From assembly GCA_015501075.1 (NCBI GenBank), contig JADNYJ010000035.1, forward strand, positions 1 to 64,000: 64,000 nt of DNA, in the 5' to 3' direction. Below are positions 46,342 to 56,313 of the stretch, piece by piece. The stretch's first letter is position 1. Each line of letters opens with the position of its first letter. The stretch comes from Gymnopilus junonius. Taxonomy: Eukaryota > Basidiomycota > Agaricomycetes > Agaricales > Galerinaceae. The notes beneath the pieces were generated by a model that had not been told where the DNA came from, did not search any database, and worked only from the letters and a program-made list of their open reading frames with translations. Position numbers and translations under genes: made by a program.

Positions 46342-46717
46342 TTTTGCACCTGCGACAAGTTTTGCTTATGGATTTCTTGATATGACTGTTTTTCGTTTTC
46401 GGAGCACCTGTACCTCCAATCTCTGAAACATTCTGACTTTCATTCATCCCCATTCTCTGTTGTTCCTTCTTATCTTCTGCCATCTTCCTCAGATATCCTC
46501 CTGGTCGGGTTCTTGAGGCAACTATGGACAAGTCTTGAATCTGATAATTCCCGGAATTGTTTTTCTTGTATCCTTGTAAGGTAAACCTGGATTGTGGCTG
46601 TTTTCCTCTATATCCATGCTTGGCTGCCTCTGGTGGCTCTATTGGAGAAAAAGGATATCCATCATCGAAACAGAAGTATGGAAAGTTAAAGGCCATGTCA
46701 TGGTATGGCTCTCTCAT

Positions 46718-48004
46718 AAGGTCTTCAAGGTAACCTGTAATGAGTTTGTTTTTCCTGATCTGACAAACTTATTCAGTTTCAGGATGCAGTTCCTCTTCAC
46801 AGACTCACAAAGACCTCGTACTGTTCTTGAATAGGGCTCGTAACTCCCTCCGAGACATATTGCGAAGGCCAGTCAGGAAGTTCTAGAGGTGACATTCAGA
46901 TCTCGAAAATCGGTTGAATTTAATTTTGAGGTATATGCAGTGCAGAATGAATACCAAGGGCGATGCGAGGAGTGATTGTGTGCTTCTTATATTTGACGCG
47001 ATCGTGGGCAGTTCTGATATTATCTCCGAGCTGCTCAGGAAACCATTCAAGATGCCGCTTCCATACGACGGCCCGAAGAATTCGATATCCATGTTCATCC
47101 TGTAGTTGATTGCATCAAGAGGGTGTGTAATGACTCCTTAGCCCTTGTTCTTTTCCTTTGTGTGTTAATCGCCAGCCTACTCAGTGGACCTTGACCTGTG
47201 GCGTCGCCTACAGTGTCATCATCAAGCACCCATGGCACAATTTCTCTGATCGAATTTGTTATTTACTCGAATTCAAGCTGCAGCTGTTATCACAAGCGAA
47301 GAATTGTTCTGTCATAAATCCCCAGCACAGTCTTGATTTAGAAAATGACGCCACGCAGGTTGCTGCTATATTTAGGCTGGCCCCTGGGGGGGGGGAGGAT
47401 AACCGCCAGGGTCCCAATAAAGGAACAACCGGCCCACAAGCGGTTCGCAAGACCTGTCAACTTATGACCGCTCATGAGGCACCTGCATCCATCACGGTTT
47501 TCATGGGCCAACCGCCATTCCCGTCCATATTAAAAGACACGAATGGCCAAGGCTATGTCGCCGTGGGGAATTACAAGCAGAGTGTTATTTATACAGGTTT
47601 TGATAATAAAATTAAAAAATTTCACCACATCTAATGCTCTGCTGCACGCCAAGAGGCCAGCATTTATTTGTTCTCGGTGTTTATTCTATGAGCTCCTAGG
47701 GACCGGCGTCTAGTGAGTGATTGATGGAGTCGTCACTGGACAATCATCTTCAATGTTGCCTGTCAGGATTCTGTTTTCAAGCACTCTTTCTTTCTTTTCA
47801 TTAGCAAGCTTTCTGATGATGTACTAAGGGTATGACGCCCGACGAGCGAGCATTGGGCCCGTGATCGCAGAAGGTTCGCGTGATGTCATTATTTCGTCAT
47901 GGATCGACCTGGCCCTTGTCTGAGACAAGAAATCTTTCGGGGTCAACAGGGCGGCAGGACAGGACAAGGGATGATGCTAGTAGGGGGCGCTAGTAGGGGG
48001 ACGC
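46718..48004. other. Gene-poor region
   Basis: The 46755-46858 stretch could hold a first exon of the disrupted zinc-finger gene. The 46900-47040 stretch is the partner of the repeat at 44040-44190. There is a run of ten G at about 47387. A 158-codon frame at 47158-47634 has no recognisable domain and includes the G run, so I do not call it. Confidence 0.4.
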
Positions 48005-48285
48005 TAAACGGATCGTTTGTCGAGACGTGCCTGCGCAACACCGAGATGGTGCACACTAGGCGGACAGGACTTTGCACATACGCAGTCAAAGCAGCGCTTG
48101 CTTCTGTTATACGATGCCTCCGCGTCCCCCAAGGAGGTGCATACTAGGCAGGAAGAGTGGGATTGGACAATATGATGCCTCCGCACCCCCCAAGGAGATG
48201 CATACTAGGCAGGAAGAATGGGTTTGGACTGCTATACGATGCCTCCGCACCCCCCAAGGAGGTGCATACTAGGCGGGAATCGGGA
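48005..48285 (+). repeat. Minisatellite with units of about 61-64 bp
   Basis: Three clear units start at 48113, 48174 and 48238 with GATGCCTCCGC and include CAAGGAGRTGCATACTAGGC. A diverged fourth copy lies upstream (about 48020-48060, GAGATGGTGCACACTAGGCGG). CCTCC and GGAGG in each unit can pair as a small hairpin. The repeats are not within a gene. Confidence 0.75.
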
Positions 48286-48553
48286 TGTCCTTTACCACTG
48301 CCTTTTGGGGTTCAGCAGTAACGAGAGCCATAAAGGATGCAAAGGAGTCGTCCTTGAGCGAGAGATGACACGGGAGGGTGGCCGTGGAGGAGCCCCTTGT
48401 TGACATGTCTTCAGCAACTTTTCGTGCTCCATTGCCATTAATTGGTAATTGGTGATCGGGATTCCACAGAAAGCGTTATCAACACAGATATTTAGATAAA
48501 AATAAATCATGGGAAGATGATACAAATAAGGAGAGAAGATGAAACAGTTTTAA

Positions 48554-49580
48554 TTAATATTCAGTCCCTGCATTTTTTTTTTGCCTTTTCCTCATTCTAG
48601 GTAGAGGTGTAGACACATGCTGCTTATGAGACCCTTGCAGGTGCCGCTTCAAGGAATCTTTTCTGTTGAAAGATTTATGGCACACAGTACATCTGTGGCC
48701 CTCATTCTTATGAACAGATTTGTCGTGCCGCATTGCATCTGCCCGCCTACTATAGTCTTTTGGGCATGAAGGACATCGATATCTTTCGACTCCCGAAGTT
48801 TGCTTTTGCGCGCTCTTTTTTGATAGGCCAGATCTTGGCAGCGAAACTTGATATTCACTATCGCTGGAGAGATTCGTCCTCAGAGGTCGGGTGCCTTTAG
48901 CTTGCGCCACACTAGCTCTCGATCCTGGCCCTCTCTTGACCTTAAGAAGGGCCTCTGAAGAAACATCAAAGTCAGTAACTTTGTTCTGCTTTTCTACTAC
49001 TGGAACACCGTCAACTTGCGCCGTGCTTGCCGCCGGTTGCTTTGGTCTGCGTGGGCGAAGAGTCTGTAGCCGAGGCGTATTGAAGCCCTTGTCCTGGTTT
49101 CGATTTTGACGTTTTCTAGGCCGTTCGATGACGACCGTGTCCTGTTGGGACGCCTCGATCTTTCTTTTCTTGCTCTTGCGTACTTCGCTTTCGGAGTCGT
49201 AAATAATAGTTGGAGCTACTGTTGGCTGCCATTGATCCAGGGACTGAGGTGGCTCATCCACTTGCAAGCTTGAGGAAGAATCGCTTGCGAGCCCGGGGTC
49301 TGCGGAAGGCTCTTCATAGTCGATTCCGATGTTGTATTCTACCTCAGAGTTATCGAGGTAGGCTCCATGGTACTCATTCTGAAACATCTGGAAGACGATT
49401 TTAGCAATGATCATGGCAATGCAGTATTATACGACTTACCAGCTCTCCGAACTCTCTTAGAGGAGTCAAAATTGTTGTGGTCGGGTAAAGCTTGAGGGAT
49501 CCCCAACGGAGAAAAAGAGTCATGCTGTGTAGCGTATAACGAATAAAAGTCAACTGGCAATAGTTCGGTTTCGAAAGACA
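48554..49580 (-). CDS. C2H2 zinc-finger transcription factor
   Basis: The main exon (49414-48554) encodes a disordered, acidic then basic region followed by two C2H2 fingers near the C-terminus: YRCPSCPKDYSRRADAMRHD and HRCTVCHKSFNRKDSLKRHL, each with C-x2-C and two His. Basic stretches such as SKKRKIEA and RPRKRQNRN look like nuclear localisation signals. An upstream exon starting at 49580 (MSFETELLPVDFYSLYATQH) probably belongs to it, joined through an intron near 49390-49440. The phase of that junction does not fit perfectly, so either the boundary or one base is wrong. Probable nuclear regulator; targets unknown. Confidence 0.7.
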
Positions 49581-50097
49581 TATTCCAAAGATAAGGCGTT
49601 GACGGCAAATGATGGCTATCGAGTAGGAACAAAGTAGAGTTGTTGCAATAAATGTTATTGGGGTACTTTTTTATGTCCTGAGGTTGTGGGCGCTTGGATT
49701 ACTTATTGGTCAAACGTTAATTACATGGCAATCGCCGAATCATTATGTCTGCGCTGAAGGAAGCATCAGGAAGCATCTTTAAGGGAATGAGCCACATAAG
49801 GGGAGCGAACTTGTCAAACGATATGATAAATAGAGTAATTGACCCAGATAGAATGCCAATCTTTTTGATGTCAAGTGATTTATTTGCTCACACCATCTGA
49901 ACCAGAAGGCAGTCAAGGAGGCTATGCCCGGATGGGCAACTTACCACAAGGAAAATATCCCGAAAAGGGCTTATTCTATTGCTTTCCCGGAATGCGCAGT
50001 AAGCCGTGATTATAGCGGTCATTGACAATCATCGTAGAAGGGTCGTTATGTGTCATACAATTGTCGTTTGCGGTCTGTTTCCCAATAAAGGAAAGGC
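49581..50097. other. Intergenic region
   Basis: This holds the promoter of the C2H2 gene and the 3' flank of the peroxidase gene. No element or additional gene is seen. Confidence 0.5.
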
Positions 50098-51163
50098 TTA
50101 GCCAGAGGTCGAGGCAGGCTCAGCTTCGGCAGAAGAAAGCTTGGCCTTGTACTTCTTCTCATTCACCCCCAACTCCACCTTCAGCACGGTGCTGTTGAAT
50201 GCTGCAAACGTCAATCCCATGCGCTTCCGGACTCGGGACTCCCATCCCTCAGGGATACGTTCCTCAACAAGGATAGACTCCAGATCAGAAATGCGTCCCC
50301 CGAAAATGGTAAGCATGGTCGAAGAGCTAGGAAGACGCGATGAGGTAAGAACGTGACAATAAGAAAGGACACAACAGCGGGACTTACTTAGAACTTCCGA
50401 ATACCTTGTGGAAAAAGTCAAGCGTGAAGTGTGGATTGGTTGCTCGTGCGTCGACGCGTCGCTTGGCTGAATAATCCGATAAATCTTTAGGGGTGAGCAG
50501 TGGGTTACCATCCTTGTCCTTCCCAGAAGCCGAAGCCAAAAGTTCTTTGACGTAAGGAATGTGAGGCTTGCTCTGATCGGACACTAGTGCGCTGTCTTCA
50601 CCTAGTAGAAATCGGCATAAGCTCGCTAGTTCCGAGGACGATTGCGTGGATAAAGAGCCGATCACACGACTTACGAGTTAACGACGCGTCGTGTTCAATT
50701 CCGTTGTGAAGATCGAGGTCGGCGAGGTCGAATGTATCCTTGCTGTAGCTCCTATTGAGCATGTTGGCAGCGAAATTGGGCACGAAGAAGCAGAAAGTGG
50801 ATGCGAAATTGTACGTTGTCCTGATCTTCGGTCCGAGTTCGTTGAATTTGATGTTTTTGCCATCGTGAGGGAGTATGCCTTAAAGATTGAATACTGTCAG
50901 CTTATTGCACGTAACCAAAGGTCGAAATGGAGTTGCATACCGTGGTTTGCCATAGCGTTCAAAGCGGGGCATGAACAACGACTGTCCCCCTCCCTGGGAG
51001 CCACATACTCAGGCCACTTCCCTCCGGCACCTGGATGCCCTTCTGGAATAACATGCCCAATCTTCCGTTTAGGAGTCAGGAGGTTCAATGTCGCCAAAAT
51101 AAAATCCCAGCTAAAGACGACGAGGTTTTGTAAAGTCCTGTAGATGGGTGTGACGAGGAACAT
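50098..51163 (-). CDS. Heme-thiolate peroxidase (chloroperoxidase/unspecific peroxygenase family), membrane-anchored
   Basis: Four exons (51163-50941, 50878-50675, 50601-50388, 50326-50098) give 289 residues in frame. The heme-ligand motif is SCPALNAMANHGILP, with the conserved Cys, although the usual first Pro of PCP is Ser. The acid-base motif is IEHDASLTRED (the EHD...S of the family). Peroxygenases of this family insert oxygen or halogen using hydrogen peroxide. Instead of a cleavable signal, the N-terminus (MFLVTPIYRTLQNLVVFSWD) is a hydrophobic anchor-like helix, so the enzyme may be membrane-bound or intracellular. TATAAATA lies at about 51202-51211 (minus strand), 40 bp upstream. The ATG at 51163 is the first in frame. 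Confidence 0.85.
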
Positions 51164-51483
51164 CGTGGGGTGGCGGAGAAAGATTGACACCAAACTTGGC
51201 AGTATTTATACAGTAATCATTTTAGGTGTCAAGAAGCGAATAGTAGTTAAGATTAAACGGCCTCTTCCCTTTCTCCTTCCTGCAAGATGTCAGTCTCACG
51301 TGCAGCCATGGACTTCAAAAAATTGGCCAATGGGATAACTCCGATTCGGATTTCGCTCTACAAGATCCAAACAAACTCCTAAGAAAATTCTACGGTAAGG
51401 AATTGGACGCATTCATGACTCGAAATATTAAAATGAAAGAGAATGAAAGCAAGGGGTAACATTCATAACCACCGCATAAATCT

Positions 51484-52873
51484 TTACCAAAAACCATAGT
51501 CGAAATCCCCATGAAGTCGACGAATAATCTTCATGAACTCGGGCTCATTGTCCGGAGTGATATATCCCAGTCGGATGAATAGATCGAGAATAACTTCAGA
51601 AGAGGCGAAGACGCTTAGTGGGAAACACATTTGTACGCCTGTATGCTTACCGAGACCACAGTTGGGCTTGAATAAGCCTGCTCGAAGTTGTTGCAGAAGT
51701 TTGCCGTGCGATACAAACTGAGAAATGATTTTTAGATTAGTGAGGCCTTTACGCGATAAGAGTGGAAGAGTTAACTGACCTCGAACGATTCTACCTCTCC
51801 ATCCGATGGACGAGGAGTAAACGGCGCCGAATCAACACCCGGAGGAATGACAATGTCATAGACGTATCTTGCCAAATAGTAAAGCCGATAACCTGGACGC
51901 GTAGTGGTCAGCGACTCACTCAATCTCTGGTTGTAGCCAGCCTTTGGCCGTCCTTTGAAATCAGAAGCAAATTTAGTCGAAGGCTCAGATAGAATGGAGT
52001 CAATCCCACCTAAAGAAATAGCTGATTGAACCCACAGCTCTTGTATGCTTTCTGACAAGCTCTGGTTCTATGCTTGCTTCTTCCATGCATTCTTTTATAA
52101 GTGATTCAAACGTGGACATTCCGCTGGGGATTCCTCCAGCTACAGTGTTATCAAGGTATCCTGGAAAACTGGCATAGAATTACCAATCTGTTTTAAAGGA
52201 GGATATAAACAACCACATACGTTGGTTTGGTGAGTGCACGAGTTGGGACCCATACCCTTAAGCGTCTCTGTCCATCCTCAGCTACAACCTCGTCGTAAAT
52301 ACTCAAATGTACTCCGTATGTCACTATGCCAAAGAGAGCACATGCAGAGCGTTCCATTTCAAATGCATAGTTAAGCCCCTCCTCATGGCCAGTGATAAGA
52401 GGGTGGTCATGGACTCCAAAAGGATCAGAGTACACTGGGTACATCTCAGACCTCCATTTTGTGGGACCACATACATCAGAGAAAAGGCCTGCATCTCTCC
52501 AGCGCTCGCAGAGTTCCTTCATCGCTCCAGTCCGTTTTGAGGGGGTATCCAGCCAGTTCCGCAAGCTCGCGCTTGGCCCGTATGCACCATTTCGCAGCGT
52601 GATGTACTCGTATGGTTCTAGTCTGAGAGACCACAGTTGTGGCGCACCGTTTGTCTGACATCTTTCATTCTCGAGCTTGAGCTGTTCGACAATAATCGGA
52701 CGCAGGAGGCCGATGAGAGGGCTTTCTGTAGATTCAGAAAGGTATAGCGGCACGAGAATTTCAGAGTCATAAGATGTGTCGTGTAGGTTCGTAGCATTGC
52801 GGTGCAGATGTACATTGTCACAGATATCGACGATGTCGAGGAAAGAAAGGTCAGACTTCACAGCAGTGTTCAT
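51484..52873 (-). CDS. Nudix hydrolase with N-terminal DUF4743 domain
   Basis: Six exons (52873-52221, 52168-52010, 51952-51920, 51867-51780, 51717-51651, 51593-51484) sum in frame to 369 residues. The first 200 residues match the DUF4743 domain fused to some Nudix enzymes (GLLRPIIVEQLKLENER, LRNWLDTPSKRTGAMKELCE, HLSIYDEVVAEDGQRRLRVW). The Nudix box reads GGIPSGMSTFESLIKECMEE followed by AS, close to GX5EX7REUXEEXGU. Yeast YJR142W-type proteins hydrolyse oxidised thiamine diphosphates; that role is inferred here. The terminus RRLHGDFDYGFW is usual. It is transcribed in the same direction as the peroxidase gene. Confidence 0.85.
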
Positions 52874-53774
52874 GGATTGAGGAGGAAGTTGGTCGACAAA
52901 TCGCGATCAGAGATCAAATTGAAATGCCCAATTTTGATGAAACACGGTCACGAGATAGGGGAGGAAAAGAATCGCGTTGTCGCAAGCTCTATGATTTATT
53001 TAATAAATGTACAATCTTTGATACTTACTAGTACTTCCTCTTCTAGCTGGAGTCCTTTACAGGCATTTTAGATGAAAGCCCAATAAAATTAGATATACAT
53101 TTCTGTGCGGTTGCGCGTAGATAAAGTAAGACGCTTAGGGTCCTTTGCCAGCTGATCGCGTTGCGTAGAGCAGGGTCTTCATCGACGGAAAATACAGCAC
53201 TTGATGCCAGTTCATAGCATCTGGTTTTTGTGAGAGTTGTTGCCCGGCGCCGACTTTGCTTGGACTTTTTGGATTTTGAGAACATGGTCTTTGTCTCGTC
53301 TGGATGCTCATCAAACCAATTGAGTAAGCGTTCATCTCTCTTGGATTGTCAGCTCAGATCCTTTTGCCAAATCCCTCGACTATTCACAGCAGGTCGGACC
53401 AAATACAGCTGGAAGAAGGCGAGAAACAAATGCTTACAGTCCATAGTCAACGCAGGGCAATCCGAGTCAAGGATGTCGATGGGAACATGGGCCTGTGGAA
53501 ACAAGACCCACCAACCAGCCAAGTCAGGTTCGGTGCAGGTCTATGTACGTGAGAATAACTAAGGACGAAACTTCCGACTTGGGACTTGTGTTGATCCTTA
53601 GTCTTGATAGGTATGTCATTAATTATTAAGACATTTGAATGTTGGGAAGAATAGGCTGGTCTCTTCGGAATATTGGATTCAAAGCGGGAAAATATCGCCC
53701 GATTCATGTATTTATTAGATACATACAGCCGAGTTCTATAGTTTCGATACTAACTTGGATGTTGATCGACACTG
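52874..53774. other. Intergenic region
   Basis: A short minus-strand frame at 53043-53285 (80 codons, starting MFSKSKKSKQSRRRATTLTK) has no recognisable domain and no supporting splice structure. I treat this stretch as non-coding. Confidence 0.4.
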
Positions 53775-55948
53775 TCATATAAGAGTATAACGTACTATCA
53801 AGACACGACCTTGCACATCCCCAAAGCAAATACCATGACGAGAAATAGCCATGGCTTCGAAATCCTGAAATTGTGGTGGCAACCAAAGTCGACAATGTCC
53901 ACTTGGAAAGAAATAAAGCCATTCACGTTGCATAGTCAGAGTGACCAGATTATTCAATGCAACAGACTGTGGCAATTGTGTATACTGAACTGGTCTTTTC
54001 TCCTCGCCTGTATCCAGGTTCCAGAGGCACACTGTTTTGTCTTTGATCCAGTGACAACCTCCCGTGCATTGGGAGAAATTGAGAAGAATAAAATTTGGTC
54101 TGAATGCTTGAATTTCATCTGCTCCTCACCTGTATGCACGTTCCAGATGCGCACTGTGTTGTCCTTTGATCCTGAGATGACCTTTCTGTCGTCATGAAAA
54201 AAATCAACAGACAACACTGATTGTAAATGTCCTTCTATTTTTCTTTCCTCCTCGCCTGTGTTTGTATTGTCAGAACAGAATGGAGTGAAGATATAATTTC
54301 CGAGACGCGATATATTTTAAAGTCGAGGATAGCTGAGATGAAAGCTGAGGTGAGTGGATTTTGAGTCATAAGAATAACAAGGAGAACATTCCAAGTTTCC
54401 TGATTTTTCTCAGCCGAGGAGAGAATCTGAGTATAGATTCGGTCCAGTTCATCATGGGGCCGTGTCATAGTGCCATCGACAGGAGTTGGCGATTTATTCA
54501 GGATGGCTTCCGGACGATCCTTCACCCGGAACTCGATGATGCCTCCGCTGGTCGAAGGATCAATGCATTCAAACTGCTTTTCGGGATCTTTCTGTCGAAT
54601 ATTCACATTGTCGGGGTTTCGGAGGATCAATAGAAGGGACTGAGTGAAAAAGGGAGAGTAAGAGGAGAGGTGATATGAAATAGTGGGAAGAAGGGCTCTT
54701 GGGTCAGTGCTGGTGGTGACGCCGCGGGAACAGAAGAAACTTGAGCTGAGCAGGCCAGCCTCCCGCAATCGTTCGCAAAAGGAGTATGCAATGGTTGTCT
54801 TCCCTATGCCAGCCATGCCGCTGAGCCAGTAGATCTGTGTATTGGTATCATGGGTTGCCCAGGTCATCAAATCGGTCAAGACTTGCTCCCGTGTCTCGTG
54901 GGTACAACTTCGACGGAGATCAATAGGCCCTGTGTCGTATTCAGCTTCAAGAGCACAATTTAGGTCCTTCAATTCTACTTTCTACATGCCAGGTCAAGGT
55001 CAAGACAAAACCGAGGCTTTTTCAGACATACTACTTGAAGTTGCGAAATTGCCGCATAGTTCTTCTCTGTTATAGACTTCAATTCTGCTGTGATCTTTGC
55101 CAATGCTTTTATGTGTCCATCTGCACCGATAACGGTCTCAGTCTGCACTTTCAAAGGTCAAAAGCAACCTTATAGCAATGTTCAGCAGACTTACGATGAA
55201 TACGCTGAGCTTCGAAGAAAACCTCCCATAATGCCTGGCCATCTCCCGTACATCTCCTTCCGCCCACCTTTTCCACCAGCTCTCATTCATTGCTTCGTCA
55301 ATGGAACCTATATCACCTTTCAAGTCGCTAGCAATAAAATAAGACTAGATCGGGGAGAAATGACAAGCGTACGGCACCTTTGTAATTTTATGATCATTTC
55401 AGATAATTCTACAGACGGTAATCCACTTCCTTTACATCGTTCGATCCTTTTTAATACCTCTTCTAGATTCTTTTTGACCACTTCCCGTTCGATTTTATTT
55501 TGATAGTTGACCTTTAGAACAAATCAACGTCAGCTATTGTCCTTGAAACGAAGTTCCGCACCTTAGCCATGTTCACACCACTTGACAAACCGCCTATCAC
55601 AGACTGAACGGGAGGGAAGAAGGCTTTGGCTGCAGTCGTAGCTTTCAGGACCTGGGAGATGACATCGAGAGTAGGACCAATGCGATCCTTTGAAGTAGAT
55701 GGCCTAATAACTGGTTGTTGAATCGTGGATGTGGTCGAAGTCGGATGAGCAGATGGTGTCGAAGTTGCGGATTGGGCAGGTGGGGCACCCAACTGCGTCT
55801 GGCCAGACACTGGAGGAATTGAACTGCTGCTAATACTACGTGGGTTTGGGGCGGAATTGCGGGGCGATCGACCTGAACGGAGAAGACCTCCAAACAGCTC
55901 CCGAGCTTTGCCCTTGACCTTTCCTATCTTCGAAGACTATTGAGACAT
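53775..55948 (-). pseudogene. NACHT-WD40 STAND protein gene, broken
   Basis: From ATG 55948 the frame is stopped at codon 4 (TAG, 55937-55939) and then continues as a basic, Ser/Pro-rich N-terminus and a helical region (RIGPTLDVISQVLKATTAAK). Several introns lead to RRSCTHETREQVLTDLMTWA and the Walker A loop WLSGMAGIGKTTIAYSFCER. The expected Walker B segment (DALDEC type) is missing, with KQFECIDPSTSGGIIEFR in its place. WD40 repeats follow (SVDFFHDDRKVISGSKDNTV, then RIWNVHTGEEQ; VCLWNLDTGEEK) with a one-base shift near 54045. Such proteins act as fungal NLR-like sensors in nonself recognition. This copy looks inactive. Confidence 0.7.
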
Positions 55949-56313
55949 TGCAATGCACCGAGAGATACAGAATAAGAGATGGAAGACCCGAGTATCCGCG
56001 ATCCGAGTACTTTAATGCATTGATGCATCGTTGTTGTGTATGAGCAAGTTCTAAAGAGAATCATTCCAACAAAGTGGACAACAACGACCAATGAACTTGG
56101 AATCCACGGATATGTAAAAGCGTAAGGTTTGAGCAGCTCAAAGTCTTGAAGAAAGGATCACGAGGTACATACTTAGCCTTCATCCACTTCGGCCCGCCGT
56201 ACATATCTGTCCGACATTCCACATCTTTGAGGCTTACAAGCTTTGCCACACGTTTGAAGATTCTTTCGGGCATTTCCTAGTTCTCAAGAAAGATTTTACG
56301 ACTCCTGAACCAA
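55949..56313. other. Intergenic region between the NACHT-WD40 and UBA/UIM genes
   Basis: I see no gene with recognisable content. The short minus-strand frame at 56061-56273 lacks a domain. Confidence 0.4.

Larger units (their letters stand above)
44861..46717 (-). pseudogene. C2H2 zinc-finger gene disrupted by a hAT-like insertion
   Basis: The right part (46717-46342) is a basic, Ser/Asn-rich frame starting MREPYHDMAFNFPYFCFDDG and ending SISKTCRRCK where the element begins. The left part (45001-44861), read on the minus strand, resumes as MTFTRSYDLRRHK and then HYPCPRCDKMICRPDAV. Removing the element and one 8-bp target copy joins them as CRRCKMTFTRSYDLRRH, an exact C-x2-C-x3-F-x5-L-x2-H finger. 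The second finger is decayed: a stop at 44861-44863 replaces its histidines. An upstream exon near 46755-46858 (MSRRELRALF) is possible. Originally a probable DNA-binding regulator. Confidence 0.7.

Noticed and set aside
47158..47634. A 158-codon plus-strand frame with a run of ten G
   Set aside because: No domain, no splice support, and the G run makes the frame unreliable.
53043..53285. An 80-codon minus-strand frame rich in Lys and Arg at its start
   Set aside because: Too short, no domain, no splice or promoter evidence; left unannotated.
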